Shown here piece by piece: positions 24,320 through 32,941 of a DNA stretch of 36,582 bases (the stretch's first letter is position 1; each line of letters begins with the position of its first letter). The position numbers and the translations under genes are program-made. Origin of the DNA: Nitrospirota bacterium (GTDB lineage Bacteria; Nitrospirota; Thermodesulfovibrionia; UBA6902; DSMQ01). The notes under the pieces are model-generated. The model saw only the letters and a list, made by a program, of their open reading frames with translations. It was not told where the DNA came from and did no database searches. The stretch is from positions 1-36,582 of the forward strand of contig JACRGX010000057.1 of the NCBI GenBank assembly GCA_016212185.1, in the 5' to 3' direction.

Positions 24320-25558
24320 TTACTCCTTCCACATAGGAGTCACTGTCATAAAGGCAAGGGTAGCTGTCAGAGCTATGATAACAATCACTGTGCCCCATGA
24401 TATAAGGTTGCGGCTTCTTTTATTAGTATATTCACCCATGATTTTTTTGTCATTAACTAAACGCAGGGCAAAGATAAGGACAAAAGGCAGCAGGAGGCCG
24501 TTTAATAAAGAGGATAAGATCATCAGAAGTATCAGGGGCGCTCCTGGTATTAAAACAAGCAGTGATGAGATGACAATAAGAGTGGTGTAGATCCACATAA
24601 AATGAGGGGCGTCTTTGAAGGTCTTATCCACACCGGCTTCCCATCCCATGGCCTCGCATATGTAGTATGCCGTTGCCAGCGGCACAACTATGGCTCCTAA
24701 TATGGATGCATTGGCAAGGCTGACTGCAAATAGAGTTGAGGCATACTGTCCGGCAAAAGGTTTTAGAGCCAGCGCCGCCTCATGCGCCTCAGTAATTCTT
24801 ATCCCGTGCGGGAAAAGTGTTGTGGCGCATGTGATGATAATAAAAAAGGCGATAATATCCGTTATAAAGCATCCAACGATAACGTCAAATCGTGATGCTT
24901 TATAATGCGCCCTGCTTATTCCCTTTTCGGCTATTGAAGACTGCAGGTAAAACTGCATCCATGGAGTTATGGTAGTTCCTATTATCGCAATGGTAAGTAT
25001 GATAAATTCAGTATCCCATTTCATTGAAGGTATGAACGTGTTTTGGGCGATAAGGCTCCAGTCAGGTTTTGACATAAAGCCTGAAAACACGTAGCCTAAA
25101 TAAAGCAGGCAAGCGCCCAGCAGAATCCTTTCTACTATTTTATAGCTGCCCTTTGTAACAAGTATCCAGACTAAAAAAGCGCCTAACGGGACCATGATAT
25201 ATTTGCTCAGTCCGAAGACCTCCATGCTTGCGGCCCAGCCTGCAAATTCCGCCACTGTGGTGCCGAAGTTTGCAACGAGAAGCACTATCATCATGAAGAA
25301 AGTTACCTTTACGCCGTACCGTTCCCTGATTAAATCAGACAGCCCTTTCCCTGTTATGACACCCATTCTTGCGATCATCTCCTGTATGACGATAAGGGCA
25401 ATGGTTGTTGGTATCAAGGTCCAGAGCAGAGTGTACCCGAAGCGCGCGCCTGCGACAGAATATGTGGTTATGCCCCCGGCGTCATTGTCAATATTTGCGG
25501 TTATTATGCCGGGTCCGATAATGGATATGAAAATGAGCAGTTTTCTCCAGCGGCTCAT
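24320..25558 (-). CDS. Nramp-related divalent metal transporter with altered metal motifs
   Basis: 412 residues with about 11 membrane helices and the Nramp start IGPGIITANIDNDAGGITTYS. In classical Nramp proteins helix 1 carries DPGN and helix 6 MPHN. Here helix 1 reads D24-N-D-A-G-G, and helix 6 reads ITPWMQFYLQSS (from about 197), so the metal-coordinating Met is replaced by Thr198. Loss of that Met is a feature reported for Nramp-related magnesium transporters. The gene overlaps by 4 bp a protein with an MgtE-type Mg2+ sensor, supporting Mg2+ (or another hard cation) as substrate. That specificity is inference. Confidence 0.82.
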   Translation of the reverse strand: MSRWRKLLIFISIIGPGIITANIDNDAGGITTYSVAGARFGYTLLWTLIPTTIALIVIQEMIARMGVITGKGLSDLIRERYGVKVTFFMMIVLLVANFGTTVAEFAGWAASMEVFGLSKYIMVPLGAFLVWILVTKGSYKIVERILLGACLLYLGYVFSGFMSKPDWSLIAQNTFIPSMKWDTEFIILTIAIIGTTITPWMQFYLQSSIAEKGISRAHYKASRFDVIVGCFITDIIAFFIIITCATTLFPHGIRITEAHEAALALKPFAGQYASTLFAVSLANASILGAIVVPLATAYYICEAMGWEAGVDKTFKDAPHFMWIYTTLIVISSLLVLIPGAPLILLMILSSLLNGLLLPFVLIFALRLVNDKKIMGEYTNKRSRNLISWGTVIVIIALTATLAFMTVTPMWKE

Positions 25559-26817
25559 ACCTTCCTCCGCTTTTTTCTTGAGGCAGGCGGCAGGAGGAGG
25601 TCCACGACATCGTCAACAGTCACCATGCCCAGAATGACATTGTCTTTGTCAACTACCGGGAGCGCAAGAAGGTTATATTTTGAGATTATGCCTGCAACGA
25701 CTTTCTCATCTGTTTCAGGGGCTACCGTCTGAAGCTTATCTTGCATTATATCAGAGAGCTTTGCATCGGTCGGCGCCAGAATAAGATCCCTTAATGATAT
25801 TGCGCCGAGCAGTTTTTCTTTTGCATCAGCCACATAAATATAATAAGCCTCTTCCAGTTCACCGGCATCTTTTCTGAATCTCTCAATCGCCTCTGAAACA
25901 GTTAATTCAGGGGGATATGCTATAAACTCATTTATCATTAATCCGCCTGCAGTATCTTCCTCATGCCCTAAAAGCTCGCTGATGGATTCAGCCTCCTCCC
26001 TTTCAATCATGCCCAGAAGCTCCTGCGCCTTTTCCGTGGGGAGGTCTGAGATGACGTCTGCCGCCTCATCTGCCGGCATCCTCTCAATAATCTCTGATGC
26101 ATGCTCCGAGTCCATCTTGTCAATTATGGCCGCCTGCATGTCAGGCCTTAGTTCATGGAGCGCTTCGGCTGCGGCGTCAGGGTCCAGGCCCTCAAACAGT
26201 ATGACGCCTTCTTTATGGGATACCTGGCTGATAATTTCCGCAATATCAGAAGGGTGAAGCTCTGAAAGCATCTGCCTGGGGATAGTGAGTGAAATGGTTG
26301 TGAGTCTCGGCTCAAGGGGCTGGATGTAATTCCAGCTTATCAGATTGTATGTGAGCGTTTTGCCGAAGACCTGCACCAGATTTTCTCCGTTGCGCTCTAC
26401 GCCGAGTCTTCTCAGTATCCCCCTCATGCCGACATCAACCGCAATAAGACATGCGTCTCCGTTAAGCCCTTCAAGCTTTACGTCGTTGACCCTTACGACC
26501 TTTGCGCCGTTTGCATCCACTATCTGTTTGTCAAAGATATCCCTTACGATTAAAAGGTCGTCTGCCGAGGGGGAATACACTTCAAGTTTGTCCGCATAAA
26601 TTTTTGCCGATATTATGCGCTTGTTGAAAATGCTCAGGGAATCCCATTTTAAAAGGTATTGAGCCTTTTTTTTCTCAATGATAATGGCGGATATACGCGG
26701 CAGGGGTTCGCCCTTGATAACCAGCACGTCTTTAACCCTGCCGAGGTCATCGCCTCTCGGGTCCAGAACGGGTTTTTTTAATATTTCGCTTACAAAGAGT
26801 TCTCCAAAAAGAGGCAT
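25555..26817 (-). CDS. PRC-barrel / MgtE-N / CBS protein without the MgtE channel
   Basis: 420 residues, no membrane segment. The N-terminal ~165 residues look like two PRC-barrel-type modules (PVLDPRGDDLGRVKDVLV; KQIVDANGAKVVRVNDVKL). An MgtE_N superhelix follows (about 185-285, LHPSDIAEIISQ ... MPADEAADVISDLP), then the MgtE signature HEEDTAGGLM (285-294) and two CBS domains (about 298-410). In MgtE these parts sense Mg2+ and gate the pore; the pore domain is absent. Its stop overlaps the start of the Nramp-related gene, so it is probably the cytoplasmic Mg2+-responsive regulator of that transporter. Confidence 0.85.
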   Translation of the reverse strand: MPLFGELFVSEILKKPVLDPRGDDLGRVKDVLVIKGEPLPRISAIIIEKKKAQYLLKWDSLSIFNKRIISAKIYADKLEVYSPSADDLLIVRDIFDKQIVDANGAKVVRVNDVKLEGLNGDACLIAVDVGMRGILRRLGVERNGENLVQVFGKTLTYNLISWNYIQPLEPRLTTISLTIPRQMLSELHPSDIAEIISQVSHKEGVILFEGLDPDAAAEALHELRPDMQAAIIDKMDSEHASEIIERMPADEAADVISDLPTEKAQELLGMIEREEAESISELLGHEEDTAGGLMINEFIAYPPELTVSEAIERFRKDAGELEEAYYIYVADAKEKLLGAISLRDLILAPTDAKLSDIMQDKLQTVAPETDEKVVAGIISKYNLLALPVVDKDNVILGMVTVDDVVDLLLPPASRKKRRKV

Positions 26818-26841
26818 GTTAATCCCCCGCTAAAAAATAGC

Positions 26842-26926
26842 AGCAAGTAGTAAGTAGCAAGTAGCTAAAGAATTGGGAAAAACTTATTTTCCCCTTTACT
26901 ACTAACTACCAGCTACTAACTACTTT
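26842..26926. repeat. Inverted heptamer arrays upstream of the MgtE-N/CBS gene
   Basis: Left arm: AGCAAGT, AGTAAGT, AGCAAGT, AGCTAAA (26842-26869). Right arm: TTACTAC, TAACTAC, CAGCTAC, TAACTAC (26896-26923). The arms are imperfect reverse complements. The word TAACTAC is shared with the bamA-skp element. Confidence 0.8.
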
Positions 26927-26967
26927 AGTTGAATAAGTATACCTAAGGAGAGAAGTTTTCGGCAACC

Positions 26968-27495
26968 TTAAAAATCCGCTGTTTTTTGCCGGCCTGATTC
27001 TGTTACACGCTTCATTATCAGTCCCGTAATCATGCCGTTAAACACCCCTGTTATTGTGCCGAGGAGGAGAATTACCGGACTTATAATGATAATTGCCTCA
27101 GGTCTTCTCACAAAAAAAAGATATGCCAGAAAGAGCTGGGCAATATTGTGGGTTACTGCTCCCAAAAGACTTAACCCGATGGGGCTTAGAAGTCTTTTGA
27201 ATAAAATGTGTGCAAGCCACATTATAATTGTGCTTGATACCCCGCCTCCAAGGCTCAGGACAAATGCCGGGCCTAAGAAAGTGCCGCGCAGGAAGCTCCC
27301 AAGGAAAATTCTGATAAGCGTAACTGTCATTCCTGCCCTGAATCCGTAAAGCAGGAGGGTTGTAAGGGTTATTATATTGGCAAGCCCGATTCTCAGCCAT
27401 GGAACTGGTGTCGGGATTAATGCCTCAATGCCGTGAAGCCCCACCGCATAGGCGGAAAGAAGGGCGATGTGGAAATTGTCTGTGCGTTTTGTCAT
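26968..27495 (-). CDS. Gx transporter family membrane protein (EetB-like)
   Basis: 175 residues with about five membrane helices and the family patterns LHGIEALIPTPVPWLRIGLANI and RIFLGSFLRGTFLGPAFVLSLGGG. The family is also annotated 'heptaprenyl diphosphate synthase component I', a name that probably reflects gene context rather than activity. In Listeria-type extracellular electron transfer loci the EetB protein belongs here, beside a NusG-II protein and a flavin transferase, the same neighbours as in this window. Its function is not settled; a membrane-embedded electron-transfer or transport role is inferred. Word arrays flank it on both sides. Confidence 0.8.
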   Translation of the reverse strand: MTKRTDNFHIALLSAYAVGLHGIEALIPTPVPWLRIGLANIITLTTLLLYGFRAGMTVTLIRIFLGSFLRGTFLGPAFVLSLGGGVSSTIIMWLAHILFKRLLSPIGLSLLGAVTHNIAQLFLAYLFFVRRPEAIIIISPVILLLGTITGVFNGMITGLIMKRVTESGRQKTADF

Positions 27496-27517
27496 TGTTA
27501 ATTCAGAGATAGATATA

Positions 27518-27660
27518 GTTCAAATCGTTTAACATTGTTCAAATCGTTCAAAATAAAAAAACTGTTCAACATTGTTTAAACCGTTTAATTTTGAACCATC
27601 TTAAACTATTTGAACGCCTTTGTCTTTTTTGAACCATGTTAAACAATCTTGAACTGTTTG
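27518..27660. repeat. 9-10-mer inverted word arrays between the Gx and NusG-II genes
   Basis: One half has GTTCAAATC, GTTTAACATT, GTTCAAATC, GTTCAAAAT and related words. The other has TTGAACCAT, CTTAAACTA, TTTGAACGC and TTGAACCAT, GTTAAACAAT, CTTGAACTG. GTTCAA/GTTTAA units on the left are complementary to TTGAAC/TTAAAC on the right, so the 143-bp region can fold into a large imperfect hairpin. It fills the whole intergenic gap. Confidence 0.8.
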
Positions 27661-27661
27661 T

Positions 27662-28081
27662 TCACCGGGATACTGCATCGTATTGTCCGTTATTTTCATC
27701 GTTGCTGATTGTTACGACTACCCTGTTTGGAACGCAGACTATGGCGCCGCTTTCTATCCAGCCCTGACGGACGCACAGCTTATTGGGACAGGGCGACTCT
27801 TTCATGCGCACTTTCCTGTTTTTTATTTCAATTACGCTGTCTCCGGCAGCGCCTTTTACGGTTACGGTCTCTGCCTCATCCAAAGGAAGGACATAAGCAA
27901 TCTTGTTGTCAGAGGCGATTTTGACAAGATTGCCGGGATGGATGAATTTTTTTGCAAGCGGAAAACTGATGACGGTAAGAATAATCAGCAGCAGGAATAT
28001 GAGCTTATCCATGATGGTGGCAGTACGGGAAAAAACTGTCCATAAATCTTTAAAGAGGTTTTTCAATTGTAATCTTTCCAA
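27662..28081 (-). CDS. NusG domain II protein (EetA-like)
   Basis: Up to 139 residues. One membrane anchor (about 25-45, after MDKL) precedes a small extracytoplasmic domain with SPCPNKLCVRQGWIESGAIVC and PNRVVV, the cysteine pattern of NusG-domain-II proteins. These are not transcription factors despite the name. They occur next to Gx transporters and ApbE-type enzymes in flavin-based extracytosolic electron transfer loci, as here. The TTG start (28081) overlaps apbE by 32 bp; ATG 28012, right before the membrane segment, is an equally plausible start. Neither has a strong Shine-Dalgarno. Confidence 0.78.
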   Translation of the reverse strand: MERLQLKNLFKDLWTVFSRTATIMDKLIFLLLIILTVISFPLAKKFIHPGNLVKIASDNKIAYVLPLDEAETVTVKGAAGDSVIEIKNRKVRMKESPCPNKLCVRQGWIESGAIVCVPNRVVVTISNDENNGQYDAVSR

Positions 28082-29132
28082 TCAGATCTTTTGTAATGTG
28101 CATTTTTTTGCCGGCATCAACTATTATGCCGCTTAAGCCCATTGATTCAAGGAGTTTAATCCCCTTTTCAGGCCCGAGTACAAATGCCCCTGTAGAAAAA
28201 CTGTCAGCGGCGTATCCATTATCCGCTATGACTGAAACACTGATGGAGTTTGATGCAGGAAAGCCGGTTTTAGGGTCAATGATGTGATGATAGCGTCTGC
28301 CGTCTTTTACAAAATATCTCTGGTAGTCGCCGGAAGTTGATATTGCTTTGTCCTGAAGGTCAATAGCTGCAAATATTCCATCTGCCCTTGGATCCTGTAT
28401 TCCGACCCGCCACGGCTTTCCATCGGGCTTAATGCCGAACCCTTTTATATCGCCTGCGATTGACACGAGCGCTGCCTTGATGCCTGCCGCCTTAATTGCT
28501 TCAATTGCCATGTCAGCGGCATAGCCCTTTGCAATTGCCCCAAGGTCAATTGCCATGCCTTTTTTTTGCAAAAATACTTCTGACAGGGAGTTGTTTATTA
28601 TGATTTTTTTGTAATCAATCAGAGGGAGGATGTTTTTTATTTTATCATCCTGCGGGATACCGGCAGCGCCCTTGCCGGAAAATCCCCAGAGTTTTGTCAG
28701 CGGTCCTATGGCAGGGTCAAATGCGCCGTTTGTGCCGTCTGAAACCATCAGCGCCTTTTTTATAATATCCAGCGTTTCAACGCTTACCTTGACAGCCTTG
28801 TATCCTGCAGCCTTATTAACGGCGGAGATTTCGCTGTCATCCGAGAAGAAATTAAGGAGCGCCTCAAGCTTTTTAATTTCAGCAAACCCCGCATCCACTG
28901 CCTTTTTGGCATCTTTTTCCGATGCACTTACAGCAGTGATTGTGCAGACGGTATCCATGATTACCATATTCTCTTTGTAGGTTTTATCCTGTCCTGCGCA
29001 ACCGGAGAAAAACAGTAAACAGTAAACAGTGAATAGTAAACAGTGAATAGTAATCAGTGAACGGTGAATAGTGAACAGTGAACGGAAAATTTGGAATTTG
29101 GAATTTGGAATTTGGAATTTTGCTTTTCTCAC
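28050..29132 (-). CDS. apbE: FAD:protein FMN transferase ApbE, lipoprotein
   Basis: 360 residues. A lipoprotein signal ends in FFSGC (cysteine 45), then an ApbE domain with [43 protein letters not shown] and [12 protein letters not shown]. ApbE attaches FMN from FAD to threonine of exported redox proteins using Mg2+. GTG 29132 overlaps the uvrA stop (GTGA), so it is coupled to uvrA. The entire signal peptide ([11 protein letters not shown]... then [20 protein letters not shown]) is encoded by two heptamer arrays. No in-frame start lies between them and the lipobox, so the repeats must be translated. A NusG-II and a Gx gene follow. Confidence 0.92.
   Translation of the reverse strand: MRKAKFQIPNSKFQIFRSLFTIHRSLITIHCLLFTVYCLLFFSGCAGQDKTYKENMVIMDTVCTITAVSASEKDAKKAVDAGFAEIKKLEALLNFFSDDSEISAVNKAAGYKAVKVSVETLDIIKKALMVSDGTNGAFDPAIGPLTKLWGFSGKGAAGIPQDDKIKNILPLIDYKKIIINNSLSEVFLQKKGMAIDLGAIAKGYAADMAIEAIKAAGIKAALVSIAGDIKGFGIKPDGKPWRVGIQDPRADGIFAAIDLQDKAISTSGDYQRYFVKDGRRYHHIIDPKTGFPASNSISVSVIADNGYAADSFSTGAFVLGPEKGIKLLESMGLSGIIVDAGKKMHITKDLIGKITIEKPL
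29011..29121. repeat. Two heptamer arrays forming the apbE signal peptide
   Basis: Ten consecutive copies of AAYAGTR or close variants plus a partial (29011-29085), then four copies of AATTTGG plus a partial (29088-29120). Both are read in frame on the minus strand. They are not reverse complements of each other, unlike most loci in this window. Confidence 0.85.
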
Positions 29133-31654
29133 GCCGCCTCTCTTTGAGAAAACTTTTTTTTCAGAGCGGCGCCTGTGTACGAGTTGGGATTCAGCGCCAC
29201 GTCTTCAGGCGTTCCTGCTGCAACTACCCTGCCGCCTTCATCACCGCCTTCGGGACCCAGATCAATGATATAGTCTGCGCATTTTAAAATTTCCATGTTG
29301 TGCTCAATGACCAGAACGCTGTTGCCCGCATCAACAAGGCTGTTTAATACATCCAGCAGCCTCTGGATATCCACAAAGTGCAGTCCGGTTGTCGGTTCGT
29401 CAAGGATGTAAATTGTTTTGCTCGGGGCCCTTTTGCTTAATTCCCTTGAAAGCTTTACCCTCTGCGCCTCACCGCCTGACAACGTAGTCGCAGACTGCCC
29501 TAACTGAATGTAGCCGAGCCCGACATTTTCAAGTGTAAGAAGCTTGTTCCTGAGCAGGGGGATTGAGCAGAAGAATTCAAGCGCTTGTGTGACGGTCATT
29601 TCAAGGACGTCTGAAATATTTTTGCCTTTATACATTATTTCAAGGGTTTCCTTGTTATATCTTTTGCCTTTACACAGATCGCAGGGCACATAAATATCAG
29701 GCAGAAAATGCATGGCAACCTTAACGAGCCCGTCTCCGCCGCATGCCTCGCATCTGCCTCCGTGGACATTGAAGCTAAAGCGCCCGGGCCCATATCCCCT
29801 GACCCTTGACTCAGGGATTTTTGAATAGAGGTCTCTTATGACGGTAAATATGCCGGTATATGTTGCAGGGTTTGAACGGGGCGTTCTGCCCAGCGGAGAC
29901 TGATCAACATTAATTACCCGGTCAATGTTTTCAGCGCCTTTTAATCCGGCATGCCTGCCGGGCGCTTGCCTGTCATTTGCCCTGCCGTACAATTTTTGCA
30001 TAAGCGCCTTGTACAGGATTTCAAATACAAGAGTGCTTTTACCTGAGCCGGAAATACCTGTTACGCATGCAAGAACTCCCATCGGGATTTTTACATCAAT
30101 ATTTTTCAGGTTAAATTCTCTTGCCCCGAGTATCGTAATAAAGCCGCAGGGCGTTCTCCTTTTTACGGGTGTTGGTATTGTAATATTGCCTGAAAGATAA
30201 GCGCCTGTAAGGGATTCTTTATGTTCCATAATTTCACACAGGCTGCCTTCGGCCACAACATAGCCTCCGTTTATGCCTGCTCCCGGTCCCATGTCTATAA
30301 TATGATTGGCCCTCCTAATTGTTTCTTCGTCGTGTTCTACAACTATTACCGTATTACCCATATCCCTCAGTGCGCAAAGACTTTCAAGCAGTTTTCCGCA
30401 GTCTCTATGATGCAGTCCGATACTCGGCTCATCAAGTATGTAGAGGACGCCTGTCAGGGAGGATCCGATTTGTGTGGCAAGCCTTATCCTCTGCCCTTCG
30501 CCGCCAGAGAGGGTGGAGGCAGGCCTGTCAAGAGTAAGGTAGCTGAGTCCGACCCGGTCCAGAAATGTCAGCCGTTCTTTTATTTCCTTTAAGACCTTTG
30601 AGACGATTAAGTATTTTTTTTCTTTGAGTTCAAGGCGGTAGAAGAACTTGACCGCATCTTTTATTGATTTGCGTGAAAGCTCGCTGATGGTAAGCCCGCC
30701 GACCTTTATGCCCGAGGCCTCTTTTCTGAGTCTTGAACCGCTGCATGAAGAGCACTGTTTTATTGTGGAATTAAAGGCGCCTTCTTCTTCATCTGTTAAG
30801 CCCTCAAACCCGATGCCATTGCATTTCGGACATGCGCCGTAAGGGCTGTTAAAAGAGAAGAACCTCGGACTTATTTCAGGGTAACTGATGCCGCACACGG
30901 GGCAGGCTAACTTACGGCTGAAGAGCAGGTCTTTTTTGTTTTCCGCAAGATTTATTATAACTGTTGCAGTGAATTTAAGGGCCAGTTTAATGGCCTCTGT
31001 GAGCCGTCTTTCAATGCCGGCTTTTATTATCAGCCTGTCAATGACAATATCAATGTTATGCCGTTTATGTTTGTTTAATTTGATTTCTCTTGTGATGTCT
31101 GTCATTTCTCCGTCTATTCTGGCCCTGATAAAACCTTTCTGCCTTATTTCGTGGAGCTCTTTTTTATATTCTCCCTTTCTGCCTGCTACGACCGGTGAGA
31201 GTATCTGGATGCGTGTGCCCTCAGGCATGGCAGTTACAGACTCAATAATCTGCTGTATGTCCTGTGATGTTATGGGGCTGCCGCACTTATAGCAGGTTAT
31301 GTCGCTTATCCTTGTGTAGACAACCCTCAGATAGTCATAAATTTCCGTAATCGTGCCGACGGTTGAACGCGGATTTTTAGTAGTTGTCTTTTGTTCAATT
31401 GCAATGGACGGAGAAAGCCCCTCAATAGAATCTACATCCGGCTTCTGGAGCTGTTCCAGAAATTGTCTTGCATAAGCGGAAAGGCTTTCTACATAGCGTC
31501 TTTGCCCTTCTGCATAAATAGTGTCAAATGCAAGCGAGGACTTGCCGGAACCCGACGGCCCGGTAATGACAATAAACTTATCGCGCGGGATATTCAGGGA
31601 TATATTTTTCAGGTTATGAACCCTTGCGCCTTTAACAATTATATGCTCAAGCAT
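29129..31654 (-). CDS. uvrA: UvrABC system protein A lacking the insertion domain
   Basis: 841 residues, about 100 fewer than usual. Both ABC modules are complete: Walker [10 protein letters not shown] (32-40) and GISGSGKST (533-541), signatures LSGGEGQ (382-388) and LSGGEAQ (725-731), Walker B LYILDEP (404-410) and YILDEP. Zinc finger 1 is C251, C254, C275, C278; zinc finger 2 is C635, C638, C658, C661. The UvrB-binding region (about 120-245) is present. Between C278 and the CSSCSGSRL motif (301) only 22 residues remain, where E. coli and Bacillus have about 115-120, so the insertion domain is absent. The frame is continuous. UvrA finds DNA damage for nucleotide excision repair. It is divergent from metK. 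Confidence 0.95.
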   Translation of the reverse strand: MLEHIIVKGARVHNLKNISLNIPRDKFIVITGPSGSGKSSLAFDTIYAEGQRRYVESLSAYARQFLEQLQKPDVDSIEGLSPSIAIEQKTTTKNPRSTVGTITEIYDYLRVVYTRISDITCYKCGSPITSQDIQQIIESVTAMPEGTRIQILSPVVAGRKGEYKKELHEIRQKGFIRARIDGEMTDITREIKLNKHKRHNIDIVIDRLIIKAGIERRLTEAIKLALKFTATVIINLAENKKDLLFSRKLACPVCGISYPEISPRFFSFNSPYGACPKCNGIGFEGLTDEEEGAFNSTIKQCSSCSGSRLRKEASGIKVGGLTISELSRKSIKDAVKFFYRLELKEKKYLIVSKVLKEIKERLTFLDRVGLSYLTLDRPASTLSGGEGQRIRLATQIGSSLTGVLYILDEPSIGLHHRDCGKLLESLCALRDMGNTVIVVEHDEETIRRANHIIDMGPGAGINGGYVVAEGSLCEIMEHKESLTGAYLSGNITIPTPVKRRTPCGFITILGAREFNLKNIDVKIPMGVLACVTGISGSGKSTLVFEILYKALMQKLYGRANDRQAPGRHAGLKGAENIDRVINVDQSPLGRTPRSNPATYTGIFTVIRDLYSKIPESRVRGYGPGRFSFNVHGGRCEACGGDGLVKVAMHFLPDIYVPCDLCKGKRYNKETLEIMYKGKNISDVLEMTVTQALEFFCSIPLLRNKLLTLENVGLGYIQLGQSATTLSGGEAQRVKLSRELSKRAPSKTIYILDEPTTGLHFVDIQRLLDVLNSLVDAGNSVLVIEHNMEILKCADYIIDLGPEGGDEGGRVVAAGTPEDVALNPNSYTGAALKKKFSQREAA

Positions 31655-31687
31655 GGGTTTGTCATTCAGAAAATAAGAATGCCTTTT

Positions 31688-31717
31688 ACTATAACTTAAT
31701 AATATTTATATTGACAA
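31688..31717 (-). promoter_or_regulatory. Predicted uvrA promoter
   Basis: On the minus strand, TTGTCA (31717-31712) and TATAGT (31693-31688) are separated by 18 bp, giving a leader of about 26 nt. Its -35 box lies on the opposite strand of the metK -35 box. Confidence 0.55.
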
Positions 31718-31740
31718 GATAACCATAAAAACTGTTAAAA
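31711..31740 (+). promoter_or_regulatory. Predicted metK promoter
   Basis: TTGACA (31711-31716) and TTAAAA (31735-31740) are separated by 18 bp, followed by a short leader of about 25 nt. There is no room for a SAM riboswitch. Confidence 0.5.
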
Positions 31741-31772
31741 TTAAAGACAATACTCTCCGGGAGGGCAAAACA

Positions 31773-32921
31773 ATGAAAAAAAGGAATTACCTGTTTACGT
31801 CTGAATCTGTAACCGAAGGGCATCCGGATAAAATCGCAGATCAAATCTCCGATGCAATTCTTGACACAATAATAGCAGAAGACCCTAAGGCAAGGGTTGC
31901 ATGTGAGACAATGCTTACAACCGGCCTTGCATTTGTCGCAGGGGAGATTACAACCAACTGCTATGCCGATATCCCGTCAATAATAAGGGAAACTATTAAA
32001 GACATCGGGTACACAAGGGCAAAATACGGATTTGATTATGAAACCTGCGCGGTTATTACATCCATTCATGAGCAGTCGCCTGATATTGCCATGGGTGTTG
32101 ATACTGGCGGCGCAGGGGATCAGGGTCTTATGTTTGGATTTGCGTGTAATGAGACACCTGAACTGATGCCCATGCCGATAATGCTTGCGCACAAGCTTGC
32201 CATGAGGCTCTCTGAAGTCAGGAAAAAAGACATCCTCGGATATTTAAGGCCTGACGGGAAAAGCCAGGTTACCATAGAATACAGAGAGGGGAAACCCTAT
32301 AGAATTGACACTGTAGTTGTATCTTCACAGCACAGCCCCGATATAACATTACGGGATATGAAAGAAGACATAATTGAGAAGGTTGTAAAACCCGTACTTC
32401 CTAAGTCACTGCTTGATGAAGAACATATTACCTATCATATCAATCCTACCGGACGTTTTGTAGTCGGAGGGCCGATGGGTGATACGGGACTGACCGGGAG
32501 AAAGATAATAGTTGACAGTTACGGCGGCGTAGGAAGCCACGGCGGAGGCTGTTTTTCAGGGAAAGACCCGTCAAAGGTGGACAGGTCGGCCGCATACATG
32601 GCAAGATATGTGGCAAAAAATATTGTTGCCGCTGGAATTGCCGACAGGGCAGAGCTTCAGATTGCATATGCAATAGGCGTTCCGGAGCCTGTTTCAATAC
32701 TTGTAAATACGTCAAATACAGGTAAAATCCCTGACAGCGAGATTGAAAAACTCGTGAGAAAGACTTTTGATTTAACGCCTGCCGCAATCATAAAGAAGCT
32801 TAATTTAAGAAGGCCGATTTTCAAAAAGACTGCTGCATACGGCCATTTTGGCAGAAACCTGCCTGAATTCACATGGGAAAAGACAGACATGGCAGAGAAG
32901 CTGAAGAAGGCTATAAAGTAA
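31773..32921 (+). CDS. metK: S-adenosylmethionine synthetase
   Basis: 382 residues, full length. It has the ATP-site start [20 protein letters not shown], the loop [20 protein letters not shown] and the phosphate-binding [19 protein letters not shown]. It makes SAM from methionine and ATP. GGGAGG (31759-31764) is 8 nt before ATG. It is followed after 20 bp by ahcY, so SAM production and disposal of the methylation by-product are co-transcribed. Confidence 0.97.
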   Translation: MKKRNYLFTSESVTEGHPDKIADQISDAILDTIIAEDPKARVACETMLTTGLAFVAGEITTNCYADIPSIIRETIKDIGYTRAKYGFDYETCAVITSIHEQSPDIAMGVDTGGAGDQGLMFGFACNETPELMPMPIMLAHKLAMRLSEVRKKDILGYLRPDGKSQVTIEYREGKPYRIDTVVVSSQHSPDITLRDMKEDIIEKVVKPVLPKSLLDEEHITYHINPTGRFVVGGPMGDTGLTGRKIIVDSYGGVGSHGGGCFSGKDPSKVDRSAAYMARYVAKNIVAAGIADRAELQIAYAIGVPEPVSILVNTSNTGKIPDSEIEKLVRKTFDLTPAAIIKKLNLRRPIFKKTAAYGHFGRNLPEFTWEKTDMAEKLKKAIK

Positions 32922-32941
32922 TTGAATAAGGAGCTAACGAT

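Noticed and set aside
11901-29121. Word arrays interpreted as CRISPR arrays
   Set aside because: Units are 7-10 nt with no spacers between copies, and no cas gene is present.
30700-30850. Frameshift or pseudogene explanation for the short UvrA
   Set aside because: The frame is continuous, and all motifs on both sides of the missing insertion domain are intact.
31655-31772. SAM riboswitch upstream of metK
   Set aside because: The predicted leader is only about 25 nt, and I see no conserved riboswitch core or terminator.
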